DNA of 38,652 nucleotides, from the NCBI GenBank assembly GCA_022820945.1, contig JAJEEP010000014.1:1-38652 (forward strand), given 5' to 3'. Shown here piece after piece: positions 8,014-16,368 of the stretch. Positions within the stretch are counted from its first letter, which is position 1; every line of letters begins with the position of its first letter. Position numbers and translations under genes: made by a program. This stretch comes from Alphaproteobacteria bacterium. GTDB lineage: Bacteria; Pseudomonadota; Alphaproteobacteria; UBA828. The notes beneath the pieces were generated by a model. The model worked only from the letters and a program-made list of their open reading frames with translations, had not been told where the DNA came from and searched no databases.

Positions 8014-9480
8014 TTGGCGGGCCGCGCGACCTCCGACAAGGCTCCGACACACGGCGAGGCCGTGGCGAAAAAGCTCTACGTCAAGACTTTCGGCTGCCAG
8101 ATGAACGTCTATGACTCCGCCCGCATGGCGGATGTCCTGGCACCGCTCGGCTATGGTACGACGACGACGCTCGAGGACGCCGATCTGGTCGTCCTCAACA
8201 CCTGCCACATTCGCGAGAAGGCGGCGGAGAAGGTGTATTCAGAGCTCGGCCGATTGCGCGCGCTGAAGCAGGCGCGCGAGCGAAGCGGGGGCGAGATGCT
8301 GCTCGCCGTCGCCGGCTGCGTCGCCCAGGCCGAGGGCGAGGAAGTCGCCACCCGCGCCCCCTACGTGGATATCGTGGTCGGCCCCCAGGCGTATCATCGC
8401 CTGCCGGGCATGGTGGCGCGCGCGAGGCGCGAGCGCCGCGCTGCGGTCGATACCTCTATGCCGGCGGACTCGCGCTTCGACCACCTGCCGGAGGAACTGG
8501 CCGGCCCGCAGCCGGGGCGGGGCGTCTCGTCGTTCCTCACGATTCAGGAAGGCTGCGACCGCTTCTGCACCTTCTGCGTCGTGCCCTATACGCGCGGGGC
8601 GGAGGATTCCCGACCCGCTGCCGCGGTTGAGGCCGAGGCGCGCCGCCTGGTCGCCGCCGGCGCCCGCGAGATCGTGCTGCTGGGCCAGAACGTCAACGCC
8701 TATCACGGTGCCGCTGATGACGGCGGGAGCGAGCTGGACCTCGCGGGGCTGATCGGCCGCTTGGCCGCCATCGAGGGGCTGGAACGGCTGCGCTACACCA
8801 CCTCACATCCGCGCGACATGACGCCCGCGCTGATCGAGGCGCACGGCACGGAGCCGAAGCTGATGCCCTTCCTGCACCTGCCGGTGCAGTCGGGGTCGGA
8901 CCGCATTCTTGCCGCGATGAACCGGAGCCATAACGCCGATCGTTACCTGCGCCTGGTGGCCGCGCTCCGTACTGCGCAGCCCGAGATCGCGCTCTCCAGC
9001 GACTTCATCGTGGGCTTCCCTGGCGAGACCGAGGCGGACTTCGAGGAGACGATGGCGCTGGTGCGCAAGGTCGAGTTCGCGCAGGCCTTCTCCTTCAAGT
9101 ACAGCCCGCGCCCCGGCACCCCGGCGGCCGAGCGCGACGACCGCGTGCCGGACGAGGTCGCGGCCGAGCGTTTGACCAGGCTCCAGCGTCTGCTCGAAGA
9201 GCAGAAGCGCCGTTTCAACGCGAGCATGGTGGGGCGGACGCTCCCGGTGCTCTTCGAGAGGTTCGGCCGCCACCCCGGTCAGGTCGCAGGCCGCACGCCG
9301 TACATGCAGTGGCTCCATGTGGAGGGCGACGAAACGTTGATTGGCACCGTCGCGGAGGCGACCGTGACCGACGCCTCGCCCAACGGCCTCGCAGGCGCGC
9401 TGGCGGGTGGCAAGGGCGCGAGCACCGGGGGCCGCGAGCACGACGCCGGCCTGGTCGCTGCAGGAGGCGTTCCCGCGTGA
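8014..9480 (+). CDS. miaB: tRNA-2-methylthio-N6-dimethylallyladenosine synthase
   Basis: This is a 488-residue radical-SAM methylthiotransferase. It converts i6A37 to ms2i6A37 in tRNAs that read codons starting with U. The N-terminal UPF0004 domain carries the three cysteines of the auxiliary 4Fe-4S cluster (Cys28 in [12 protein letters not shown], Cys64 in [10 protein letters not shown], Cys102 in VAGCVAQ). The radical-SAM CxxxCxxC motif is Cys181, Cys185 and Cys188 in [22 protein letters not shown]-type RNA-binding region follows at about residues 395-460, and the last roughly 25 residues are a low-complexity tail. The chosen start is TTG at 8014, eight bases after GGGAG. A GTG at 8062 (VAKKLYVK) is the alternative and would give a more typical length. 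phoH overlaps the stop as GTGA. Confidence 0.95.
   Translation: MAGRATSDKAPTHGEAVAKKLYVKTFGCQMNVYDSARMADVLAPLGYGTTTTLEDADLVVLNTCHIREKAAEKVYSELGRLRALKQARERSGGEMLLAVAGCVAQAEGEEVATRAPYVDIVVGPQAYHRLPGMVARARRERRAAVDTSMPADSRFDHLPEELAGPQPGRGVSSFLTIQEGCDRFCTFCVVPYTRGAEDSRPAAAVEAEARRLVAAGAREIVLLGQNVNAYHGAADDGGSELDLAGLIGRLAAIEGLERLRYTTSHPRDMTPALIEAHGTEPKLMPFLHLPVQSGSDRILAAMNRSHNADRYLRLVAALRTAQPEIALSSDFIVGFPGETEADFEETMALVRKVEFAQAFSFKYSPRPGTPAAERDDRVPDEVAAERLTRLQRLLEEQKRRFNASMVGRTLPVLFERFGRHPGQVAGRTPYMQWLHVEGDETLIGTVAEATVTDASPNGLAGALAGGKGASTGGREHDAGLVAAGGVPA
9462..9467 (+). promoter_or_regulatory. ribosome binding site that fixes the phoH start
   Basis: AGGAGG inside the end of miaB lies nine bases before the GTG at 9477. 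It selects this GTG over upstream in-frame starts, which would encode an Arg-rich shadow of miaB. Confidence 0.75.
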
Positions 9481-10538
9481 GCCGGCCAGCATCCGGGGCG
9501 CCGGGCGAGGCCGGCGCGCAGATTCGTTTCGACGACAATACGTTGCTGCCACTCCTCTTCGGCGATCACGACCGCCATCTGGTACGGATCGAGCATGCGC
9601 TCGGGGTGGTGCTGCGCTCCCGCGGCAACGAGGTCGCGATCAGCGGCCCGCCCTCTGCTGTTGCCGCCACCGAAGAGGTGCTGCGGACGCTCTACGACAA
9701 GCTGAAGCGGGGCCTGCCCATGGGCGGCGGCGAGGTCGAAGGCGCAATACGCATGGCAATGGGGCCGGGTGGCGGCGGTACGGCGGGCACGGCAAACCTG
9801 CGAGCGGAGCCTGAGCCCGCGCTCACGCTCCGCACCCGCAAGCGCCCGGTCAGTCCGCGCTCGCCGCGCCAGGCCGACTACGTGCGCGCCATGCAGAGCA
9901 ACGATCTGGTGTTCGGGCTCGGCCCCGCCGGCACCGGCAAGACTTACCTCGCGGTGGCGATGGCGGTCTCCCTCTATCTCGCCGGCCGGGTAGAGCGCGT
10001 CGTGCTCTCGCGCCCGGCGGTGGAGGCGGGCGAGCGCCTCGGCTTCCTGCCCGGCGACCTGAAGGACAAGGTCGACCCCTATCTCCGCCCGCTCTACGAC
10101 GCGCTCTACGACATGCTGCCGGCGGACCTGGTGGCGCGGCGCATCGACTCGGCGGAGATCGAGATCGCCCCGCTTGCCTTCATGCGCGGGCGCACGCTCT
10201 CCCAGGCCTTCATCATCCTGGACGAGGCGCAGAACACGACGCCGCTGCAGATGAAGATGTTCCTCACCCGGCTCGGCGAGGGCTCGCGCATGGTCGTCAC
10301 CGGCGACCTCACGCAGGTGGACCTCCCGGCTGGCGCGCAGTCGGGCCTGCGCCATGCCGTCGTGACCCTGGAGGGGCTGAACGAGGTCGCCTTCGTCCGT
10401 TTCGGCACGGGCGATGTCATGCGCCACACCCTGGTCACGCGCGTCCTCGAGGCCTATGACGCCGCAACCCCCGGCGATGACCGAGATCGAGATCGCGATC
10501 AGCCTCCGCGATTCGGCGTGGTCGACCGCTCTTCCTGA
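9477..10538 (+). CDS. phoH: PhoH-like ATPase (YbeZ)
   Basis: This is a 353-residue cytoplasmic P-loop ATPase of the PhoH/YbeZ family. These proteins are thought to act with YbeY in RNA processing and ribosome quality control, which fits the ybeY gene that follows and overlaps it. Walker A is at about residues 148-156 ([14 protein letters not shown]). Walker B with the DEAQ box is [15 protein letters not shown]. Further helicase-like segments are [16 protein letters not shown] and [13 protein letters not shown]-like N-terminal region precedes the ATPase domain. The start is a GTG overlapping the miaB stop. Confidence 0.93.
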   Translation: MSRPASGAPGEAGAQIRFDDNTLLPLLFGDHDRHLVRIEHALGVVLRSRGNEVAISGPPSAVAATEEVLRTLYDKLKRGLPMGGGEVEGAIRMAMGPGGGGTAGTANLRAEPEPALTLRTRKRPVSPRSPRQADYVRAMQSNDLVFGLGPAGTGKTYLAVAMAVSLYLAGRVERVVLSRPAVEAGERLGFLPGDLKDKVDPYLRPLYDALYDMLPADLVARRIDSAEIEIAPLAFMRGRTLSQAFIILDEAQNTTPLQMKMFLTRLGEGSRMVVTGDLTQVDLPAGAQSGLRHAVVTLEGLNEVAFVRFGTGDVMRHTLVTRVLEAYDAATPGDDRDRDRDQPPRFGVVDRSS

Positions 10539-10971
10539 GGCCGCTGCCGTGGCTCGCCGTGCCGCCGCTGCGGCCCTGGAGGGCGAGCCCGGCTTGCCCG
10601 CCCACGTGGAGCTCGGCGTGGTTCTGGCGGACGATGCCTTCGTGCGCACACTCAACCGGGACTACCGCGGGCAGGACCGCGCGACGGACGTGCTCTCCTT
10701 CCCCGTCCACGAGCCGCCACGCCTCGACGCGCCGGAGGCGGAGATGCCGCTGATGCTCGGAGACGTGGTGCTTGCCCGCGAGACGGTCGAGCGCGACAGC
10801 GCGTCAGCCGGGGTCGGCCTCGCCGATCGGGTGAGCCACCTTGTCATCCACGGCGTGCTCCACCTGCTCGGCCACGACCACGACGAGCCGGTTGCCGAGC
10901 ACCGCATGCGTGCGCTCGAATCCCGAACGCTATTGGCACTTGGCTTAAGCGATCCCTACGTTAACCTGTGA
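10477..10971 (+). CDS. ybeY: endoribonuclease YbeY (16S rRNA 3' processing)
   Basis: This is a 164-residue metal-dependent endoribonuclease that matures the 16S rRNA 3' end and takes part in ribosome quality control. The zinc site is the family motif HGVLHLLGHDHDEPVAEH. The substrate-pocket segment RDYRGQDRATDVLSFP is also present. The gene starts inside the end of phoH. I chose the ATG at 10477 ([11 protein letters not shown]), which begins where family homology usually begins. An ATG at 10456 is possible, and neither has a strong Shine-Dalgarno. The overlap of about 60 bases suggests coupled translation with phoH. Confidence 0.93.
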   Translation: MTEIEIAISLRDSAWSTALPEAAAVARRAAAAALEGEPGLPAHVELGVVLADDAFVRTLNRDYRGQDRATDVLSFPVHEPPRLDAPEAEMPLMLGDVVLARETVERDSASAGVGLADRVSHLVIHGVLHLLGHDHDEPVAEHRMRALESRTLLALGLSDPYVNL

Positions 10972-11013
10972 GGGCGAGAGTTGCCCCGCGGTCACGGGCC
11001 GCGGAGCGGAACG

Positions 11014-11940
11014 ATGAGCGAAGACGACAAACCTCCATCTAGCAGCGACAGTACCGGCGGCGATCGAAGCGGGCGGGTCCGTGCATCGGTCGTGAGCCTG
11101 ATCGGCAATTGGCTGCGCAAGGGGCTCGGCCGCAGCAACGGCGGCTCCTGGCGCGAGTCCCTCGGCGAGATCCTCGAGGAAGAGGAGATCGCCGAGCAGA
11201 TCAGCCCGGACGAGCGCGACCTGCTGCTCAACCTTCTTCGCTTCGGCGGCTTGACCGCTGAGGACGCGATGGTGCCTCGCAACGACATCACGGCGGTGGA
11301 GATCACGGCGCCTCTGGACGAGGTCGTTGCCACCATCAAGGAGCAGGGCCACTCGCGCATGCCGCTCTACCGCGACAATCTCGACGACATCGTCGGTATG
11401 ATTCACATCCGCGACGTCATGAGCCACTGGGGCGGAAACGGCCCCTTCGACCTGGAGTCAATCCGGCGCGAGATCCTGTTCGTGCCCGAATCCATGCCGA
11501 TCCCGGCCTTGCTGAAGGAGATGCGCGAGACTCGGCTGCACATGGCGGTGATCGTCGACGAGTACGGCGGCACCCACGGCCTGGTCACCATCGAGGACGT
11601 GGTGGAGGAGATCGTCGGCGAGATCGAGGACGAACACGACGAGATCGAGGCGCCGGCCCTGATCCGCCTGGACGACGGCGCGATCGAGGCGGACGCGCGC
11701 GTGCGCGTGGACGAGCTGGAACGTCATCTGGCGGTGCCGCTGCTGGACGGCGACGAGGAGGACGCGGTCGATACCCTCGGCGGCTTGGTGTTCACACTCG
11801 CCGAGCGTGTGCCCTGCACGGGTGAGCGCATATGCCACCCCGCCGGCTTCGCCTTCGACGTGCTGGAGGCTGACCCGCGCCGCATCAAGAGGCTGCGGGT
11901 CAGCCGCACCGAATCACACCCGGCGCACGGTCGCCTGTGA
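11014..11940 (+). CDS. corC: CBS-pair protein of the HlyC/CorC family
   Basis: This is a 308-residue soluble protein with an acidic, Ser-rich start. A helix (GEILEEEEIAEQISPDERDLLLNLL) follows, then two CBS domains beginning AMVPRNDITAVEI and EILFVPESMPIPALL. After the ...EYGGTHGLVTIEDVVEEIV segment comes a C-terminal transporter-associated domain. In this operon context the protein has been linked to magnesium/cobalt efflux or resistance, though the biochemical role is not settled. The start at 11014 follows GGAG. A TTG at 10981 would add eleven residues. It lies between ybeY and lnt, as in many alphaproteobacteria, and lnt overlaps its stop. Confidence 0.9.
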   Translation: MSEDDKPPSSSDSTGGDRSGRVRASVVSLIGNWLRKGLGRSNGGSWRESLGEILEEEEIAEQISPDERDLLLNLLRFGGLTAEDAMVPRNDITAVEITAPLDEVVATIKEQGHSRMPLYRDNLDDIVGMIHIRDVMSHWGGNGPFDLESIRREILFVPESMPIPALLKEMRETRLHMAVIVDEYGGTHGLVTIEDVVEEIVGEIEDEHDEIEAPALIRLDDGAIEADARVRVDELERHLAVPLLDGDEEDAVDTLGGLVFTLAERVPCTGERICHPAGFAFDVLEADPRRIKRLRVSRTESHPAHGRL

Positions 11941-13568
11941 GCGGCTTCGGCCGCCCCGCCGCCGCGCGGCTCGCGGCGCTCGCGCACTGGTTCGGCGCCG
12001 TCTCCGGTTGGCGCCGGTCGGGCATAGCATTCGGTCTTGGCGCCGTCTCGGCGACAGCGCTGCCTCCGGGGCACGCGCTCCCCCTGCTAGTGGTCTCGTT
12101 CACGGGCCTGGTCTGGCTGATCCACGCCAGCCACTCGCCGTGGCGCGCCGCCGTCGCGGGCTGGTGGTTTGGCTTCGCTCACTTTCTCTTCAGCATCTAC
12201 TGGATCGGCGCCGCCATGCTGACCGATCCCTCGCGCTTCGGCTGGATGGTGGCGCCGGCGGTGATCGGGCTTTCCGCAGGCTTCGCGCTCTTTCCGGCAC
12301 TCGCCGCCTTCGCGGCGCGGTTGCCTCCGCTGCCGATCACGGGGCGCGTGCTCGCCTTCGCCATCACTTGGACCGCCGCGGAGTGGCTGCGCGGAAATAT
12401 CCTGACCGGCTTTCCCATGAACCTGATGGGCACGGTCTGGATGCCGTCGGTCGGCATGATCCAGTCCGTGGCGGCGGTCGGGGTCTACGGGCTGAGCTTC
12501 GTGACCGTTCTCGCCGCGGCGGCGCCGGCGGCGCTGGCGACGCCCGGCACGGACGAGCTCCCCCGCCGCCGGCGCTGGCTGTTGCCCGCCGTCGCGTTCG
12601 GGCTGTTGGCGGCGATCTGGGTCGGCGGGCAGGCGCGCCTCGCGCTGGCGCCCGATCACGCGCCAACCGAAGTCACGCTCCGCCTGGTTCAGGCCAATAT
12701 CGATCAATCCCGGAAATGGGAGGACGGCGCGCGCGAGGCGGGGCTCGCGCACCACGTCGTGCTCTCGCACGAGCCGGGGCTCGACGAGACCGACATCGTG
12801 ATCTGGCCGGAGACGGCCGTGCCCTTCTTCATGGACGAGAGCGCAACGATCCAGGCATTTGTCTCGCGGGCCGCTCCCCCTGGCGGCTATGTGATCACCG
12901 GCGCACCCCGGCGCACGCGTTCGGCAGGGCGCACGGTCGCCGTCTGGAACAGCCTCCATGCGCTGAGCCCGGCGGGCGCCATCACCGCGTCCTACGACAA
13001 GCACCACCTGGTGCCGTTCGGCGAATACATGCCGCTGCGCGGGATCGTCAATCTGCGGGCGTTGGCGGCTGCCGGGACGGTCGATAGCTCGCCCGGGCCG
13101 GGGCCGCGCACGCTCAGTCTGCCGGGCGTGCCGCCCTTCAGCCCGCTGATCTGCTACGAGGCGATCTTCCCCGGCGAGGTGCTGGCGGACGGCACGCAAC
13201 CGGACGAGCGGCCGCAATGGCTGCTCAATGTCACCAACGACGCCTGGTTCGGGCACACTGCCGGTCCCTACCAGCACTTCCAGGCGGCGCGCATGCGAGC
13301 GATCGAGGAGGGCATGCCGCTGGTGCGGGCGGCCAACACCGGTATCTCCGCCGTCGTCGATTCCTACGGCCGCGTCGTGGGCCGGCTCGGGCTCGGGGAG
13401 ATCGGCGTGCTCGATGTGCCGTTGCCGCCCGCGCTCGCGGCTCCGACGCCGATGGCCCGGCTGGGCGACTGGATCCTCGCAATTCTCCTGCTCCTCGCCG
13501 CGGTTGCGACTCTCGCCATCGGCATCCGGCACTGGTTGCGCAGCAAGCGGCGCGATCAGGGCGAGTAA
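11937..13568 (+). CDS. lnt: apolipoprotein N-acyltransferase
   Basis: This is a 543-residue inner-membrane enzyme that N-acylates the N-terminal cysteine of lipoproteins, using phospholipid as donor. The N-terminal half holds about six to seven transmembrane helices. The C-terminal periplasmic domain is a nitrilase fold with the Glu-Lys-Cys triad visible as Glu292 (IWPETAVPFF), Lys355 (YDKHHLVPFGEY) and Cys406 (LICYEAIFPGE). A last transmembrane helix (LAILLLLAAVATLAIGI) closes the protein. The GTG start overlaps the corC stop as GTGA. The 3' end overlaps the convergent cdsA by 13 bases. Confidence 0.96.
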   Translation: MSGFGRPAAARLAALAHWFGAVSGWRRSGIAFGLGAVSATALPPGHALPLLVVSFTGLVWLIHASHSPWRAAVAGWWFGFAHFLFSIYWIGAAMLTDPSRFGWMVAPAVIGLSAGFALFPALAAFAARLPPLPITGRVLAFAITWTAAEWLRGNILTGFPMNLMGTVWMPSVGMIQSVAAVGVYGLSFVTVLAAAAPAALATPGTDELPRRRRWLLPAVAFGLLAAIWVGGQARLALAPDHAPTEVTLRLVQANIDQSRKWEDGAREAGLAHHVVLSHEPGLDETDIVIWPETAVPFFMDESATIQAFVSRAAPPGGYVITGAPRRTRSAGRTVAVWNSLHALSPAGAITASYDKHHLVPFGEYMPLRGIVNLRALAAAGTVDSSPGPGPRTLSLPGVPPFSPLICYEAIFPGEVLADGTQPDERPQWLLNVTNDAWFGHTAGPYQHFQAARMRAIEEGMPLVRAANTGISAVVDSYGRVVGRLGLGEIGVLDVPLPPALAAPTPMARLGDWILAILLLLAAVATLAIGIRHWLRSKRRDQGE

Positions 13569-14410
13569 GACCAGGGTGGTACTCCCCCACTAATCACGGT
13601 CGCGAGGATCAACGCGAAGGCGGCGGCGGCGAACGAATCGCCCCGGTCCAGGATGCCGCCGTGGCCGGGGATCAGACGGCCCGAGTCATCCGCGCCGACG
13701 TGCCGCTTGAAGCCGGATTCGGCGAGGTCGCCCAGCTGACCCACGATCGAGCCAAGCGCACCGGCAACCGCCAGCACGGCAAGGGCCGGGCGTTCCACCA
13801 CCCAGCCGGCGAGCGGCATCAGCCAGCCGAGCAGGATGCTGGCGCCCACCGCCGCCGCCAGGCCGCCGCCGGCGCCGGCCCAGGTCTTGGCCGGACTAAT
13901 GCGCGGCGCAAGGCGCGGGCCGCCGAGGATCCGCCCGGCCGCGTAAGCGCCGGTATCGCTTGCCCAGACCACGGCCAACAGCCAGAAGACCGTTGCCCGG
14001 CCCACCGCGTCGTCCCCGCGTAGTGCCAGCGTCGCGGCGACGAGCAAAAGGACGATGCCGGCGCCCGCTAGCCCGGCGGCGCGCACCCGCAGCCCGCCGC
14101 GTTCCGCACCCGCGACGAGAAGCGCGGCTGCCGCAGCGACTGCCGCCGCTGCCGCCGCCCCGACCATGGCGGCGAGCACGCAGACCGCAGCAAGGCCCGT
14201 GATGCCGGCCACGCTCGCGGCGTCCACGGTCGATCGGCCCAGCAGCCTGCGCAGTTCGAGCCAGGCTAGCACGCCTGCCGCCCCTACCGCTGCGATGAAG
14301 ACGGGGCCGCCGAGATAGGCCGCGCCGAGCGCGACGGGTGCCAGCACCGCGGCCGAGGCCGTGCGCAGACCGAGGCCGCTCCCGCCGCCCGTCACTCGCT
14401 GGCCCGTCAT
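13556..14410 (-). CDS. cdsA: phosphatidate cytidylyltransferase (CDP-diglyceride synthase)
   Basis: This is a 284-residue multi-spanning membrane protein rich in Ala, Gly, Leu and Val, with about eight helices. CdsA makes CDP-diacylglycerol from phosphatidate and CTP. The C-terminal signature is recognisable: SGFKRHVGADDSGRLIPGHG with GILDRGDS. Two positions differ from the family pattern: the Lys that normally precedes the catalytic Asp is Asp241, and the hydrophobic residue in DRxD is Gly257. The start is uncertain: I chose the ATG at 14410 (MTGQRVTGGG), while an ATG at 14500 with an AGGA-like site would add 30 residues that do not look membrane-related. In many proteobacteria cdsA follows uppS; here it stands alone, facing lnt. 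Confidence 0.85.
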   Translation of the reverse strand: MTGQRVTGGGSGLGLRTASAAVLAPVALGAAYLGGPVFIAAVGAAGVLAWLELRRLLGRSTVDAASVAGITGLAAVCVLAAMVGAAAAAAVAAAAALLVAGAERGGLRVRAAGLAGAGIVLLLVAATLALRGDDAVGRATVFWLLAVVWASDTGAYAAGRILGGPRLAPRISPAKTWAGAGGGLAAAVGASILLGWLMPLAGWVVERPALAVLAVAGALGSIVGQLGDLAESGFKRHVGADDSGRLIPGHGGILDRGDSFAAAAFALILATVISGGVPPWSYSP

Positions 14411-14452
14411 ACCCAATTCTGCCACATCAATGCCACATTCGACCGCCATATC

Positions 14453-14553
14453 GTTATGCGGGCGACGGTGAAGCGCTTCGTCCCTCCCGCTGTCTCCCAT
14501 AACGACTGGTCGGTCCTCCAGCTGGGGCGGTCCTCGCGACCGCCCCAGTTTTT
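14453..14553 (+). ncRNA. candidate small structured RNA ending in an intrinsic terminator
   Basis: A perfect terminator on the plus strand (14522-14553) has no plus-strand protein gene upstream, because cdsA runs the other way. Going upstream from it, GTTATG (14453-14458) pairs with CATAAC (14498-14503). The enclosed segment contains the palindrome GAAGCGCTTC (14470-14479). Two CCUCC-type stretches, complementary to Shine-Dalgarno sequences, occur at about 14482-14487 and 14515-14519. Such anti-Shine-Dalgarno stretches are a known feature of some alphaproteobacterial small RNAs. I see no reliable promoter, and the 5' end is inferred only from the helix. It could instead be a leftover terminator from a lost gene. 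Confidence 0.4.
14522..14553 (+). terminator. Rho-independent terminator
   Basis: A perfect 11-base stem (14522-14532 with 14538-14548), GC-rich and with a five-base loop, is followed directly by TTTTT (14549-14553). There is no T-run on the minus-strand side, so it works for plus-strand transcription. It is the strongest intrinsic terminator in the window. Confidence 0.85.
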
Positions 14554-14675
14554 CGTCGGCATGGGCAGCTCATGCGTCCTGCGTCGACGGCCCGGCCGGG
14601 GGCTCGCATGTGCCGTTCCGGCCATGCGGGCGATGAGATAGCATGGCGCCCCTTCGCCGACCACGGGACATCGCC

Positions 14676-15110
14676 ATGCCGATCACGCCGATCCACCACA
14701 TTCCACTCAAGCCGGAATACCGCAGCCCCTTCAGCGCCGCCTTTGCGGTGGAGGACGCGCGGCTGCTGCTGTTCTCGGGCTGCGGGCCGATCCCGATCTA
14801 CCACGCGCACCCGCACGACCCGGTGGCCGAGGCCGAGTGGCTGGCAGGCGGCATCCGCGAGCAGACCGAGAAGACGTTCGGCAATATCGGCACCATCCTG
14901 GAGGCGGCAGGGGCCGACTTCTCGCAGATCGTCAAGCTCAACATCTATCTCACCGACATGTCGGGGCAGAACATCGTGAACGAGATCTCCGCCCGGCACT
15001 TCGATCCGGCGAACCCGCCGCCGCGCACCCTCGTCGGCGTGACCGAGCTCGCCCACCCCGGCATGCTGATCGAGATCGAGGGCATGGTGGCGACTCCGCT
15101 CGGCGCTTGA
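14676..15110 (+). CDS. RidA/YjgF/UK114-family protein
   Basis: This is a 144-residue RidA-superfamily protein. RidA enzymes hydrolyse reactive enamines and imines such as 2-aminoacrylate. More distant subfamilies are found in catabolic operons with other deaminase-like roles. The family's late segments are clear: IVKLNIYLTDMSGQNIVNE, then PPPRTLVGVTEL with the key Arg, then the closing IEIEGMVATPLGA. The ATG at 14676 (MPITPIHHIPLKPEY) is preferred over one at 14643, because the extra residues are Arg/Pro-rich and unlike the family. It opens a run of plus-strand catabolic genes (oxidoreductase, two amidases, GST). Confidence 0.85.
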   Translation: MPITPIHHIPLKPEYRSPFSAAFAVEDARLLLFSGCGPIPIYHAHPHDPVAEAEWLAGGIREQTEKTFGNIGTILEAAGADFSQIVKLNIYLTDMSGQNIVNEISARHFDPANPPPRTLVGVTELAHPGMLIEIEGMVATPLGA

Positions 15111-15228
15111 GCCGCCTTGCGGCCGTTTGATCGGCTCTGCCGGCGGCGGCACAATGCGCGCCAAGAACAACAAGCAACGGCGATAGACGCGTGCCGACCG
15201 GCGCGCGGGCGCAGAACGGGAGGCGGTC

Positions 15229-16305
15229 ATGCAGAACGGAGCAATCAGGGTGCTCGTGGTGGGCGTCGGCAACATGGGGCTCAGCCACGCGCTGGCCTAC
15301 GACAAGATCGAGGGCTTCGAGATCGTGGGGCTGTGCAGCCGGAGCATTCGCGGGCGCAACGACCTGCCCGCCGAGCTCGCGTCGCTGCCGCGCTACGAGA
15401 ACGTGGACGAGGCACTTGCCGAATCCCGGCCCGATGCGGTCTCGATCAACACCTATCCCAATACCCACGAGGAGTTCTGCCTCAAGGCGTTCGATGCGGG
15501 CTGCCACGTCTTCGTCGAGAAGCCGCTCGCCACCACGGTGGAGGGTGCGCAGGCGGTGGTGGACAAGGCGCGCGCGACCGGCAAGAAGCTGGTCATCGGC
15601 TACATCCTCCGCGTTCACCCCGCCTGGAAGGAGTTCATCGCGCGCGCGCAGACTCTCGGCAAGCCGCTGGTCATGCGCATGAACCTCAACCAGCAGAGCC
15701 GGGGACCGGCCTGGAACTGGCACCGCAATCTGATGGAATCGCTCACGCCCATCGTCGATTGCGGGGTCCACTACGTGGATGTCATGTGCCAGATGACCGG
15801 CGCCCAGCCGGTCCGCGTGCACGGCGTCGGCGCCCAGCTTACCGACCAGACCAAGGTGCAGAACTACGGCCACCTCCACGTCGAGTTCGACGACGGCTCG
15901 GTGGGCTGGTACGAGGCCGGCTGGGGCCCGATGATGAGCGAGGTCGCGTTCTTCGTGAAGGACGTGGTAGGGCCCAAGGGCTGCGTCAGCATCGTCATGC
16001 CGCAGGAAGGGCAGGACCACGCCGCCTCGGACGACATCGACTCGCACACCAAGACCAACGCGCTGCTGTGCCATTCCAGCGAGATCGACGAAGCCAACAA
16101 CTTCGTGCACGAAGACGAGTGGGTCGACATGGCCGACGAGCCGACCCACCAGGAGCTGTGCGACCGCGAGCAGGAATTCCTGCTCAAGGCGATCCGCGAG
16201 GACCTCGATCTTTCCGAGCACATGGATAGCGCGGTCAACAGCCTGCGCATCGTCATCGCCGCCGACGAGAGCATCAAGCGGCGGGAGGTCGTGCATCTCG
16301 GCTGA
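15229..16305 (+). CDS. Gfo/Idh/MocA-family oxidoreductase
   Basis: This is a 358-residue NAD(P)-dependent oxidoreductase of the Gfo/Idh/MocA family, whose members act on sugars, inositols and related polyols. The Rossmann fold begins VLVVGVGNMGLSHALAYDK. The family's EKPLATTVEGAQ motif with the catalytic-region Lys follows at about residue 100. The C-terminal alpha/beta substrate domain contains HRNLMESLTPIVDCGVHYVD, in which the Asp and His are at the expected catalytic place. A GGAGG Shine-Dalgarno lies just upstream of the ATG. It is 118 bases after the RidA gene and 63 before the first amidase. The substrate is unknown. Confidence 0.88.
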   Translation: MQNGAIRVLVVGVGNMGLSHALAYDKIEGFEIVGLCSRSIRGRNDLPAELASLPRYENVDEALAESRPDAVSINTYPNTHEEFCLKAFDAGCHVFVEKPLATTVEGAQAVVDKARATGKKLVIGYILRVHPAWKEFIARAQTLGKPLVMRMNLNQQSRGPAWNWHRNLMESLTPIVDCGVHYVDVMCQMTGAQPVRVHGVGAQLTDQTKVQNYGHLHVEFDDGSVGWYEAGWGPMMSEVAFFVKDVVGPKGCVSIVMPQEGQDHAASDDIDSHTKTNALLCHSSEIDEANNFVHEDEWVDMADEPTHQELCDREQEFLLKAIREDLDLSEHMDSAVNSLRIVIAADESIKRREVVHLG

Positions 16306-16368
16306 GGGGCGTATCGACGCGGCCGCGCACGCAATGTGAGACCTGGAGAGGCCAAGGGGAGGAACATC

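Noticed and set aside
15111-15135. GC-rich hairpin after the RidA gene as a terminator
   Set aside because: The stem is short and imperfect and only TTT follows. The next gene is in the same direction and may be co-transcribed.
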